A stretch of 64,000 nucleotides of DNA from Limnohabitans lacus (GTDB taxonomy: Bacteria > Pseudomonadota > Gammaproteobacteria > Burkholderiales > Burkholderiaceae_C), in assembly GCF_030053395.1 (NCBI RefSeq), contig NZ_JASGBH010000009.1:107649-171648 (forward strand), written 5' to 3'. Position numbers and translations under genes: made by a program. The notes under the pieces were generated by a model, which saw only the letters and a list, made by a program, of their open reading frames with translations, searched no databases and was not told where the DNA came from. Position 1 is the stretch's first letter. Every line of letters begins with the position of its first letter. Positions 52,858 through 60,231 of this stretch are shown here, piece by piece.

Positions 52858-52890
52858 ACCCGCCTGGCTTCGGTAAGCGCGGGTTTTTTA
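52858..52890 (+). terminator. Intrinsic terminator after the radical SAM gene
   Basis: ACCCGC (52858-52863) pairs with GCGGGT (52879-52884), followed by TTTTTT. It separates the modification cassette from the lysis genes. The holin SD (GGAG) follows immediately. Confidence 0.75.
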
Positions 52891-52904
52891 CTTTGGAGAA
52901 ACGT

Positions 52905-53288
52905 ATGCCCGAACCGACAAGCTCAGGCGTGGCAGGGGCGGCCGTCGCCTACAAGGCCTTTGGGGGCACCGCTGCGGCGGTGGCCAGTGGGGCCACTTTG
53001 GCCGCTGTGGTGGTCATGCTCATGACGCCGCCGCGCGACAAACGCGAATGGGCCGTGGGGCTCATCAGCACTGTGGTCTCCAGCATTGGGGGCGGTGCCA
53101 TCACGGTGGAGCATTTCCATTTGCACCACTGGGCGTTTTCTACGGTAGGCCTGTGCGCCCTGGGCGGGCTCATGTTCGCCTGCGGTTTGCCCGGCTGGGC
53201 CATGGTGCGCTGGGTGTTTAACTTCATCGGCCAGCGCCGCGATGCCTCCATCGACCAGGTGGCCAAGGACGTGAAGGAGATGCTGTGA
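52905..53288 (+). CDS. Putative holin
   Basis: The 127-residue protein has at least two or three hydrophobic segments (GTAAAVASGATLAAVVVMLM, GLISTVVSSIGGGAI, WAFSTVGLCALGGLMFACGLPGWAMV) and a charged C-terminus. ATG 52905 was chosen because GGAG lies 6 bases upstream; a TTG at 52893 is the alternative. It directly precedes the endolysin, as expected for a holin that permits its release. Confidence 0.8.
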   Translation: MPEPTSSGVAGAAVAYKAFGGTAAAVASGATLAAVVVMLMTPPRDKREWAVGLISTVVSSIGGGAITVEHFHLHHWAFSTVGLCALGGLMFACGLPGWAMVRWVFNFIGQRRDASIDQVAKDVKEML

Positions 53289-53767
53289 AACCGCAAGACT
53301 TCATCGCGCTCATTGGTCCTGCCGCACAAGCCAGCCGCTTGCAGACTGGCATCCCCGCCAGCTTCGTGGTGGCTCAAGCCGCTCTGGAGTCCGGCTGGGG
53401 CGAGTCGGGCCTGGCCAAGCGGGCCAAGAACCTCTTTGGCATCAAGGCCGATCGCAGCTGGACGGGCCAGCGCATCACGCTCAACACCCGAGAGTTTCTG
53501 AACCAGAAGTGGGTGGTGATACCGGCAGATTGGCGCGCTTACCCCGATTGGCCGGCCTGTTTGGTGGACCATGGGCAGTTTCTGCGCCGTAACAAACGCT
53601 ACGCCGCTTGTTTCGCTTGCACCACAGGCAAAACCTTCGCCCAAGCCGTGGCCAAGGCGGGCTATGCCACCGATCCGCGCTATGCGGACAAGTTGATCGC
53701 CATGATCGACAAATACCAGCTTGAAGCGCTGGACCCACCGCTGAACCTATCACCGGAGGCCACATGA
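53285..53767 (+). CDS. Endolysin, glucosaminidase (FlgJ-like)
   Basis: The 160-residue protein matches the mannosyl-glycoprotein endo-beta-N-acetylglucosaminidase fold: ASFVVAQAALESGWGESGLAKRAKNLFGIKADRSW with the catalytic Glu in ALESGWGES, and FAQAVAKAGYATDPRYADKLIAMIDKY. It cuts the glycan strands at lysis. GTG 53285 overlaps the holin stop (GTGA). Confidence 0.93.
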   Translation: MKPQDFIALIGPAAQASRLQTGIPASFVVAQAALESGWGESGLAKRAKNLFGIKADRSWTGQRITLNTREFLNQKWVVIPADWRAYPDWPACLVDHGQFLRRNKRYAACFACTTGKTFAQAVAKAGYATDPRYADKLIAMIDKYQLEALDPPLNLSPEAT

Positions 53768-54351
53768 GTGCGTGGCTATTACCTTGGCTTGGCGCCTTGC
53801 CCCTGCGATGGATCGTCTCAAGCCTGCTGGCTGCGGGCCTGTTTGGGGCTGGCTATCAGCTAGGGCGGCAGGGTGTGCAGCAGGCCTGGGATGCAGAGCG
53901 ATTGCAGCAAAGAACCGCCGCCTTGCAGCAATCCCTGCAGGTGGCCCAGGTCCAAACCCAGCAAGAACAGATCAACCAACGCATATCCACAGACCATGAC
54001 ACCCACAAAACCCAACTTCAGCGCCTGTGGCAACCTCCAAAGGCTTCTGCCGTTCCAGTGGTTGTTACGCCTGATTCGCCCAATTCGCAGTCTGTGCCTG
54101 TTGACCTGCGCACTGACGCTGACCGCCTGCGCGACTCAACCAGCCCCAGCAATCTCGGCACCGTGCCCGCCCATGTCCAGCCTGCCACCGGTGTTGATGC
54201 AGCCGCCGCCCACGCTGTATCTGATCCCGCCAGCGCTCAGATCCCCGTGAGCTGCGAACAATTGGCAAGTGATGCGGCGCAGGCCACGCTCATGGTCTTG
54301 TCATTCCAGCGCTGGTACACCGAGCATGTTCAACTGACTGGGTCAAGATGA
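53764..54351 (+). CDS. Inner-membrane spanin Rz-like
   Basis: The 195-residue protein has an N-terminal membrane helix (LRWIVSSLLAAGLFGAGYQLG) followed by a coiled-coil (QQAWDAERLQQRTAALQQSLQVAQVQTQQEQINQRI) and a periplasmic C-terminus. ATG 53764 overlaps the endolysin stop. An Rz1-like lipoprotein is nested in the +1 frame. Spanins fuse the membranes in the last step of lysis. Confidence 0.85.
   Translation: MSAWLLPWLGALPLRWIVSSLLAAGLFGAGYQLGRQGVQQAWDAERLQQRTAALQQSLQVAQVQTQQEQINQRISTDHDTHKTQLQRLWQPPKASAVPVVVTPDSPNSQSVPVDLRTDADRLRDSTSPSNLGTVPAHVQPATGVDAAAAHAVSDPASAQIPVSCEQLASDAAQATLMVLSFQRWYTEHVQLTGSR
53996..54250 (+). CDS. Outer-membrane spanin Rz1-like lipoprotein, nested in Rz
   Basis: The 84-residue product from ATG 53996 lies wholly inside the Rz-like gene in a different frame. 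It has a hydrophobic signal ending in a lipobox (CLLTCALTLTAC, cleavage before the cysteine) and a Pro-rich mature part (ATQPAPAISAPCPPMSSLPPVLMQPPPT). This nesting is the hallmark of Rz/Rz1. Confidence 0.85.
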   Translation: MTPTKPNFSACGNLQRLLPFQWLLRLIRPIRSLCLLTCALTLTACATQPAPAISAPCPPMSSLPPVLMQPPPTLYLIPPALRSP

Positions 54352-54684
54352 AACATGCATCAACCGCAGTGTGTCGCCAAGTGCAGCCCATTGCTCATCC
54401 TTCAGCTTGCTTGCTTTCAAAATCAGATCTGCCAATCGATCGTCTTCACAATACAAATAAGCGAGGGGCACATTCAAAATTACAGCGATTAATTGAGCCG
54501 TTTTAACTGGTGGCTCATGGATGCCGTTCTCGTAACGGCTGATGCGAGCGCTGGCTGTGTGCTCATCAAGACCGATTAAAACACCTAATTTGTCCTGTGC
54601 AAGGCCCTGCCGTCGCCTCGCAGCTTTCAACCGTCGTCCGAATACGTGGTGGTTATTTAAAGAGTGAGTTACAGATGCGTGCAC
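54343..54684 (-). CDS. XRE-family helix-turn-helix regulator
   Basis: The 113-residue protein has a Cro/C1-type HTH: VFGRRLKAARRRQGLAQDKLGVLIGLDEHTASARISRYENGIHEPPVKTAQLIAVILNVPLAYLY. GTG 54684 is the only reasonable start. A 15-bp palindrome (54686-54700) covers its ribosome-binding region, so autoregulation is likely. It converges with Rz and may be the prophage repressor or a late regulator. Confidence 0.85.
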   Translation of the reverse strand: MHASVTHSLNNHHVFGRRLKAARRRQGLAQDKLGVLIGLDEHTASARISRYENGIHEPPVKTAQLIAVILNVPLAYLYCEDDRLADLILKASKLKDEQWAALGDTLRLMHVSS

Positions 54685-54685
54685 T

Positions 54686-54700
54686 CTTCGAATATCGAAG
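54686..54700. promoter_or_regulatory. Palindrome before the XRE gene
   Basis: CTTCGA (54686-54691), spacer ATA, TCGAAG (54695-54700): perfect 6-bp arms, directly upstream of the GTG start of the XRE gene. Confidence 0.5.
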
Positions 54701-54719
54701 ATTTACGTAAACCTGTCTC

Positions 54720-54732
54720 TACGAATTTCGTA
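54720..54732. promoter_or_regulatory. Operator-like palindrome TACGAATTTCGTA
   Basis: TACGAA-T-TTCGTA has 6-bp arms and differs by one base from the core of the 54925-54947 site. Likely a site of the XRE protein or the regulator at 55098. Confidence 0.5.
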
Positions 54733-54924
54733 GCTCAAGGCCACTGCAGGATCTGATTGATGTAATCGCACAGCATAGCTAGTGCGACTGTTTTACGCCC
54801 AATATTTCCCACTGCACCCTGTCTGATGCGAATGCATTAAACAGCCATCACCTTGCTACGCACAGACGGTGCTTTAACGACCTTCCCTGCAAATGATTGA
54901 CCAGGACTGTCGGTTTTTTATGTA

Positions 54925-54947
54925 AATTCTACGTATTTCGTAGAATT
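54925..54947. promoter_or_regulatory. Extended palindrome around TACGTATTTCGTA
   Basis: AATTCTACG (54925-54933), spacer TATTT, CGTAGAATT (54939-54947): perfect 9-bp arms. The core TACGTATTTCGTA matches the 54720 site at 12 of 13 positions. The AT-rich stretch follows. Confidence 0.55.
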
Positions 54948-55097
54948 GACCGGCAAAAAACAATGATTTTTCAAATTTTTAATATTTTCCTTCAATTTAT
55001 TAATTCAATTTTACTAAATTAATACAGGAAATTAATTCCCTTATTTTGCAATTTTTTGAAATTTTGATGTGTAAAAACCAATTAAATACGTCTAATT

Positions 55098-55487
55098 ATG
55101 ACTAAGGGATTGAACAGTAGTTCGCAAAATATATTGACAAGTCTGATTGAGCTGAATCAATGGGAATGGTTCAACGTGCCCATCCTCAACTCAGTCATCG
55201 GAAGGCATGTTTATTTCAGCATTGCCACAGAACTGCTAAACAAGTCCGAACAAGGCCCCGCTCGCTCGCTCAAACAGGTGCTCAACCACCCGGGTTACAC
55301 CGAAAGGGCCATTCGACTCAAGCTCCGCGAAATGGAGCACATGGGCTTCATCACCAGCGTCTACAGCCATGCCGACAAGCGCGTTCGCTTTTTGGTGCCA
55401 ACCCCCAAATTGGTCGAACTGATCGAAAACCACGCACGGTTTTATCAAAGTTTGTTAGACAAAAAATTCATTGTTCTGGAGAAGTAA
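55098..55487 (+). CDS. Winged-helix regulator of the secretion operon
   Basis: The 129-residue protein looks like a MarR-like winged helix: GYTERAIRLKLREMEHMGFITSVYSHADKRVRFLVPTPKLVELI. It starts directly upstream of the TolC-like gene (0-base gap), so it is co-transcribed with the type I secretion operon and probably controls it. No ligand-binding domain is visible. Confidence 0.75.
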   Translation: MTKGLNSSSQNILTSLIELNQWEWFNVPILNSVIGRHVYFSIATELLNKSEQGPARSLKQVLNHPGYTERAIRLKLREMEHMGFITSVYSHADKRVRFLVPTPKLVELIENHARFYQSLLDKKFIVLEK

Positions 55488-56795
55488 TTGCATCTACCTA
55501 TCAATCTCCAAAAACCACTGTTTGTGCTCACTTTGATGTGCACGGCTGTGACGCACGCTCAACAGGCCGATCCTATGGCGGCAAATCCACGCAACTACCG
55601 ACACTACCTGGGCATCGTTGTTCAACAGCACCCTAGCGTGCTAGCCGCACAAAACCAGATCGAATCTGCCCGTCAAGACGTTGAAGGGGCCAAATGGCAG
55701 TTCATGCCTACACCCTCTATTGGCGCCGAAAAAAGCAACAAATCAGCAGACGGTTTCACCGACAGACGCACCACCTTTGCACGCTTGCAGCAACCCCTGT
55801 GGACAGGTGGTCGGCTAACTGCGCAACTGGACAAAGCCCAAGCACAAGAAACCATCGCCAGCCTCACCCTGGCTGAGCAACGCCTCACACTCGCACAGCG
55901 CTGGCTGCAGCTGTGGGCCGAAACGCAAGCGGCTGAACTCAAAGTACAAGCCTATGCAGACAGCGAAGAGCAGCACCGCAAATACGTCCAGCAAGTGCAA
56001 AACCGTGCCAAAGAAGGTCAAGCTCCGCGCAGCGACACGCAACTCTCACTCACGCGTTTGGCCGCCGTCCAGGCTGAACTCGAACAAGCAAATGCCCAAA
56101 AACGCCAAGCCATCAGCCGGCTTGAACAAATGTACGGTGGGCCACTGCCCGTCAGCGCCATCCGCTGGACAGCCTCTTTGCCCAATCAAATAAGCACCAA
56201 TGGCACGCTCCTGCGCCCAGTCAGTGATTGGATAACGCAGATTCAAGACCAGCATCCCAGCTTGCAAAAAGCGGCCGCTGTCACGCGCACCGTCCAAGCC
56301 GACGTAGAGATCAGCAAAGCCAAAACCTACCCCGAGCTCTATCTCCGTGGCGAAATCCTAGATGGCGACGTGAGCAAACACAACCGGCAAATTTACGTCG
56401 GCATGACATCCAGCTTCGGTGCGGGCTTGTCCAACTTGTCCACCATTGCCGCAGCCCAAGCCAAGCTCGATGCCCAAGCACACGAAACCGAAACACGACG
56501 CCGCGACATTGCTGAACAGGTGCAGGCCGACGTGCAAAGCCTCGAATCACAAACACAGAGACTGCAATACCTCGAACAAGCCTACGCCAGCGCTCAGGAA
56601 TACCTGCAAGCCTCTGAACGGCAATTTGCCGCTGGCCGCAAAAGCTGGCAAGAACTCATGAACACCGCCCGCGAAAAAGCGCAAACCCTGGCCCAACTGG
56701 CCGACGCCAAAAGCCTGCATTGGCTAGCACAACAACGCTTGAACCTGCTCTCAATGGGTGTTGACACCTACCTGAACGGCAACGCCAACCCCTGA
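55488..56795 (+). CDS. TolC-like outer membrane channel of type I secretion
   Basis: The 435-residue protein has a signal peptide (LQKPLFVLTLMCTAVTHAQ) and two OEP repeats with long helices (VVQQHPSVLAAQNQIESARQDVEGAKWQFMPTPSIGAE, ..., AQKRQAISRLEQMYG, and EQVQADVQSLESQTQRLQYLEQAYASAQEYLQASERQFAAGRKSWQELMNTAREK). Starts at TTG 55488, right after the regulator stop. It forms the outer membrane exit for the adhesin. Confidence 0.92.
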   Translation: MHLPINLQKPLFVLTLMCTAVTHAQQADPMAANPRNYRHYLGIVVQQHPSVLAAQNQIESARQDVEGAKWQFMPTPSIGAEKSNKSADGFTDRRTTFARLQQPLWTGGRLTAQLDKAQAQETIASLTLAEQRLTLAQRWLQLWAETQAAELKVQAYADSEEQHRKYVQQVQNRAKEGQAPRSDTQLSLTRLAAVQAELEQANAQKRQAISRLEQMYGGPLPVSAIRWTASLPNQISTNGTLLRPVSDWITQIQDQHPSLQKAAAVTRTVQADVEISKAKTYPELYLRGEILDGDVSKHNRQIYVGMTSSFGAGLSNLSTIAAAQAKLDAQAHETETRRRDIAEQVQADVQSLESQTQRLQYLEQAYASAQEYLQASERQFAAGRKSWQELMNTAREKAQTLAQLADAKSLHWLAQQRLNLLSMGVDTYLNGNANP

Positions 56796-56814
56796 CCGAG
56801 CCCGCACCTCACTC

Positions 56815-58974
56815 ATGAAAAAAATCAAAATCCCTCTGCCCGATCTGGCCTCGTTGCACACCACCCTCATGCGGTTGGCCCAGCTGCGCCGCGAACCCGT
56901 CGATGCTCTGGCATTGCAAGCCACACTGCGTCACCTGCCCGAATCGCATGACCAACTTCCCCAGTTGCTCGGCACCTTGGCGCAACAAAACCATTGGCCC
57001 AAACCCCAATGGGGCGCGCAACCCGATGCAGGCCGATTGCCCTGCTTGGTCGTTGGCCCAGAAGGGCAACTCGGCATCGTCACCGCCCGCAACCCTGAAG
57101 GCCTCTGGGCCACCAGCTGGTGGCTACCCGAGCCCCGCCAATTTGCCGAACAAGCCGAACCCAGTTTTGCCCCGGGGCATGCCTTTGTCCGCATGCGCAT
57201 GACGGCCCCCTTCGTCGCCAGCCAAAGCCCCAGCCTGCAACTCGTCTGGGCCGAAATCCGTTCCCAAAAACGTCTCTTGCTTGACATCGCAGCCGGCACC
57301 ATTGCCATCAGCTTGCTCGCGCTGGCCACCTCGTTTTATTCCATGCAGGTCTACGACCGCGTGGTCCCTACCCAAGCCACAGCCACCCTGTGGGTCCTCA
57401 CACTCGGTGTGCTCCTTTCGGTTTTGTTTGAGACCGCAGGCAAATGGCTGCGCGCCCAACAAATCCACCACCTCACCGACGCCGTCGACCAAAACCTGGC
57501 CCGCTCCGTCTATGGACGCTTCCTCTCGGTCCGGCTCGACCAAATGCCCCCCAGCGTCGGCGCCACCTCATCGCGCCTGCGCAGCTACGAAAGCATCCGT
57601 GCCTTTTTGGTCAGCGTCAGCACCCAAGCCATGGTCGACATCCCCTTGGCTTTGCTCACCCTCGGCGTGCTGGCCCTCATCGGGGGCTGGTTGGCACTCA
57701 TACCCGGCATCTTCTTGGCGCTCGGCCTGCTCATCGGCTTCATGTTCCATAACCGCATGGACCAACTCGCCAAACTCGCCACCCCCGCACAACACCAAAA
57801 AATTGGCCTGCTTGTCGAAAGCATCGAAGGCGCAGAAACCATCAAATCAGGGCAGGGCGGCTGGCGCATGCTCTCCAAATGGCTCGACCTCACCGACGAA
57901 TCACGCCAACACGAACAAAGCATGCGCCAACTCACCGAAATGCAGCAATTTCTGGTGGCCATGTTCCAGCAAGGAGCCTACGTGGCACTGGTTGCCGCGG
58001 GCGCCCTCATCGTCGGGCAAGCCGACTTCACCATGGGTGCACTCATCGCCTGCTCCATCCTCAGTGGTCGCATCCTGGCCCCCATCGCCACCATCCCCGC
58101 GCTCATCATGCAATGGGCGCAAACCCGTGTCTCGGTGCAAGACCTCGACCGCCTCTGGGCCTTGCAACTCGACCACCCCCCCGGCACCGAACCCATCGTG
58201 CTCGACACCCTGCGCGGCCAATATGAACTCACTGACATCCAAATGAGCTACGGCGGCACCGCCGCCCTCAACATCAAACAACTGCGCATCCGCGCAGGCG
58301 AACGCGTGGCCGTGCTCGGCGGCATCGGCAGCGGTAAAACCAGCCTACTGCGCCTGCTCTCGGGCATGTACAAAGCCGGGCAGGGCAGGGCACTGCTCGA
58401 CGGCATCGACCTCGAACAAATCGCCAAAGCCAGCCTGGCCCACCAAATGGGCTTCGTCCCGCAAGACGGCCGCCTTTTTGCCGGCACCCTGCGCGACAAC
58501 CTCGTGCTCGGCATGAACGACCCCGGCGACGATGCGCTGTTGCAAGCTGCCCGCCAAACCGGCCTGTTTGAAACCGTCATCGCTGCACACCCCAAAGGCC
58601 TCGCCCGCGAAATCTCCGAAGGCGGCCAAGGGCTCTCAGGCGGGCAGCGGCAACTGGTGCACATCACCCGTGCACTGCTGCGCCAACCCCGCATCTGGTT
58701 GCTCGACGAACCCACCGCCTCTATGGACGGCCAACTCGAAAAGCAAGTCATCCAAACCCTGCACAACAGCCTGACTCAAAACCCCACCAGCACCCTTGTG
58801 CTTGTCACGCACAAGCCTCAACTGCTCAGCCTCGTGCAACGCGTCATCGTCATGGCCAACCAGCAAATCGTGCTTGATGGCCCACGCGATCAAATTTTGC
58901 AGCAACTGCAAAGCATGGCCACACAGGCAGGCCAACCCACCAACCCCACGGCCTCCGCAGGCCCCAAAGCATGA
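56815..58974 (+). CDS. Type I secretion ABC transporter (permease plus ATPase)
   Basis: The 719-residue protein has a degenerate N-terminal peptidase-like domain (C39-like, no catalytic Cys) up to about 130, a six-helix exporter domain (LLLDIAAGTIAISLLALATSFYSMQVYDRVVPTQ...), and an ATPase with Walker A GGIGSGKTS near 501, LSGGQ near 607 and WLLDEPTASMD near 628. It is the LapB/RTX-type inner membrane pump. Gln codons are almost all CAA, unlike the prophage. Confidence 0.93.
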   Translation: MKKIKIPLPDLASLHTTLMRLAQLRREPVDALALQATLRHLPESHDQLPQLLGTLAQQNHWPKPQWGAQPDAGRLPCLVVGPEGQLGIVTARNPEGLWATSWWLPEPRQFAEQAEPSFAPGHAFVRMRMTAPFVASQSPSLQLVWAEIRSQKRLLLDIAAGTIAISLLALATSFYSMQVYDRVVPTQATATLWVLTLGVLLSVLFETAGKWLRAQQIHHLTDAVDQNLARSVYGRFLSVRLDQMPPSVGATSSRLRSYESIRAFLVSVSTQAMVDIPLALLTLGVLALIGGWLALIPGIFLALGLLIGFMFHNRMDQLAKLATPAQHQKIGLLVESIEGAETIKSGQGGWRMLSKWLDLTDESRQHEQSMRQLTEMQQFLVAMFQQGAYVALVAAGALIVGQADFTMGALIACSILSGRILAPIATIPALIMQWAQTRVSVQDLDRLWALQLDHPPGTEPIVLDTLRGQYELTDIQMSYGGTAALNIKQLRIRAGERVAVLGGIGSGKTSLLRLLSGMYKAGQGRALLDGIDLEQIAKASLAHQMGFVPQDGRLFAGTLRDNLVLGMNDPGDDALLQAARQTGLFETVIAAHPKGLAREISEGGQGLSGGQRQLVHITRALLRQPRIWLLDEPTASMDGQLEKQVIQTLHNSLTQNPTSTLVLVTHKPQLLSLVQRVIVMANQQIVLDGPRDQILQQLQSMATQAGQPTNPTASAGPKA

Positions 58975-60119
58975 GCCATTCAAACTCACCCCAACGCCAT
59001 ATGGGCCTCTACCTGCTCCTCATCCTAGTGTCATTTGTGGCCTGGGCCGCATGGTTCGACATCGACCAAATCGTCCGCGCCCAAGGCCAAATCATCCCGC
59101 AAGACAAAACCCAAGTCATCCAAGCCGCTGACGGCGGCGTCATCACAGAACTGCGCGTCAGCGAAGGCGAAATTGTCCAAAAGGGCCAAGTCTTGGCCGT
59201 GCTCGAAAGTGATCGGGCCCGCGCCGGCGTCGACGAAATCAGCAACCGCATCGCCGGACTGCACATCAGCCGCTTGCGCGCACAAGCCGAAGCCACAGGC
59301 AAAGCCCCCAATTTTGGTGTTTTCAGCCGCACACACGCCGACCTCGTGCTCTCGCAACGCGAGCTGTACCTGCAAAACCAAGTCGCCCTGGTCAAAGAAA
59401 CCGAAGCCCTCTCGGAACAAACCCGCCTGGCCCAAACCGAGCTCGACCTCATGAAACGGCTATACGACAAAGACGACATCAGCTACGTGGAACTCATGCG
59501 CACCCAGCGCGGCGTGGTCGATGCACGGCAAAAACTGCAAACCGTGCAAGAAAAATACAAATCCGATGCCCGCCGCGAGCTGGCCAAAATCGAAGAAGAA
59601 ATCACCAGTCAACGCAGCAAACTGCAAGAGCGCCAAAGCGTGCTCGACCACACCGAAATCCAGGCCTCACTCGACGGCGTCGTCAAATCCTTGCGCATCA
59701 ACACCCTGGGCGGCGTGTTGCGCAGCGGTGACGAACTCATGCAAATTTCGCCCACCAGCGGCGGCTACATCGTCGAAGCCAAAGTCAACCCCGCCGACAT
59801 CGGGCAACTGCAAGTGGGCCTGCCCGTCACCGTGCGGCTTGATGCGTTCGACTACAGCATCTACGGCAGCCTGAGCGGCAAGCTCACCTACCTCAGCGCC
59901 GACACCCTCACCGAACAAGGCAGCGACGGCCGCAGCCAAATCTACTACCGCGCCAAAGTCGAAATTCACAGCATCCCGACCACGGGGCGCATCCAGCCCT
60001 CAGACGTCAAACCCGGCATGACCGCCTCGCTCGACATCCTCACCGGCCAACGCAGCGTGCTCACCTTCATCACCAAACCCATTGTGCGAGCTTTAAGCGG
60101 TGCTTTAGGTCAAAAGTAA
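58971..60119 (+). CDS. HlyD-like membrane fusion protein
   Basis: The 382-residue protein has one N-terminal membrane helix (GLYLLLILVSFVAWAAWF), lipoyl-like half-motifs (VIQAADGGVITELRVSEGEIVQKGQVLAVLESD), a long coiled coil and a C-terminal beta-barrel (VGLPVTVRLDAFDYSIYGSLSGKLTYLSADT). The ATG overlaps the transporter stop (ATGA). It links the pump to TolC. Confidence 0.93.
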   Translation: MSHSNSPQRHMGLYLLLILVSFVAWAAWFDIDQIVRAQGQIIPQDKTQVIQAADGGVITELRVSEGEIVQKGQVLAVLESDRARAGVDEISNRIAGLHISRLRAQAEATGKAPNFGVFSRTHADLVLSQRELYLQNQVALVKETEALSEQTRLAQTELDLMKRLYDKDDISYVELMRTQRGVVDARQKLQTVQEKYKSDARRELAKIEEEITSQRSKLQERQSVLDHTEIQASLDGVVKSLRINTLGGVLRSGDELMQISPTSGGYIVEAKVNPADIGQLQVGLPVTVRLDAFDYSIYGSLSGKLTYLSADTLTEQGSDGRSQIYYRAKVEIHSIPTTGRIQPSDVKPGMTASLDILTGQRSVLTFITKPIVRALSGALGQK

Positions 60120-60231
60120 ATATTTGTAATTCATTTAATGCGGAAAAATTTTCCCGAAACCTTCAGTTCACTGTTCATTACAAAAGTTCCCGCAAGCATC
60201 ATTGCACTAAATCTTTCTACAGGAGTCTTCC

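Larger units (their letters stand above)
11234..54684. mobile_element. Lambda/HK97-type siphoprophage with serine recombinase (ends approximate)
   Basis: The interval holds, in order, an integration operon, regulators, replication genes, terminase, portal, protease, capsid, connector, tail, fibre, holin, endolysin, spanins and an XRE regulator. Every structural module expected for a long-tailed lambda-like phage is represented and no structural gene is visibly broken, so it may be inducible. The left limit is set at the end of the recombinase operon and the right limit at the XRE regulator. Attachment sites were not identified. The defence island to the left could also be prophage cargo. Confidence 0.85.
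54685..55097. other. AT-rich regulatory gap with operator-like palindromes
   Basis: 413 bases with no gene. Strongly AT-rich from about 54950 to 55090, in contrast to the surroundings. Three palindromes are present (54686-54700, 54720-54732, 54925-54947), two of which share TACG(A/T)ATTTCGTA. It probably contains promoters for the regulator at 55098 and the XRE gene, and may hold the right prophage junction. Confidence 0.5.

Noticed and set aside
52858..52890. Hairpin after the radical SAM gene as an additional precursor-peptide leader
   Set aside because: The T-tract and position before the holin fit an intrinsic terminator. No short Cys-rich frame lies in the 97-base gap.
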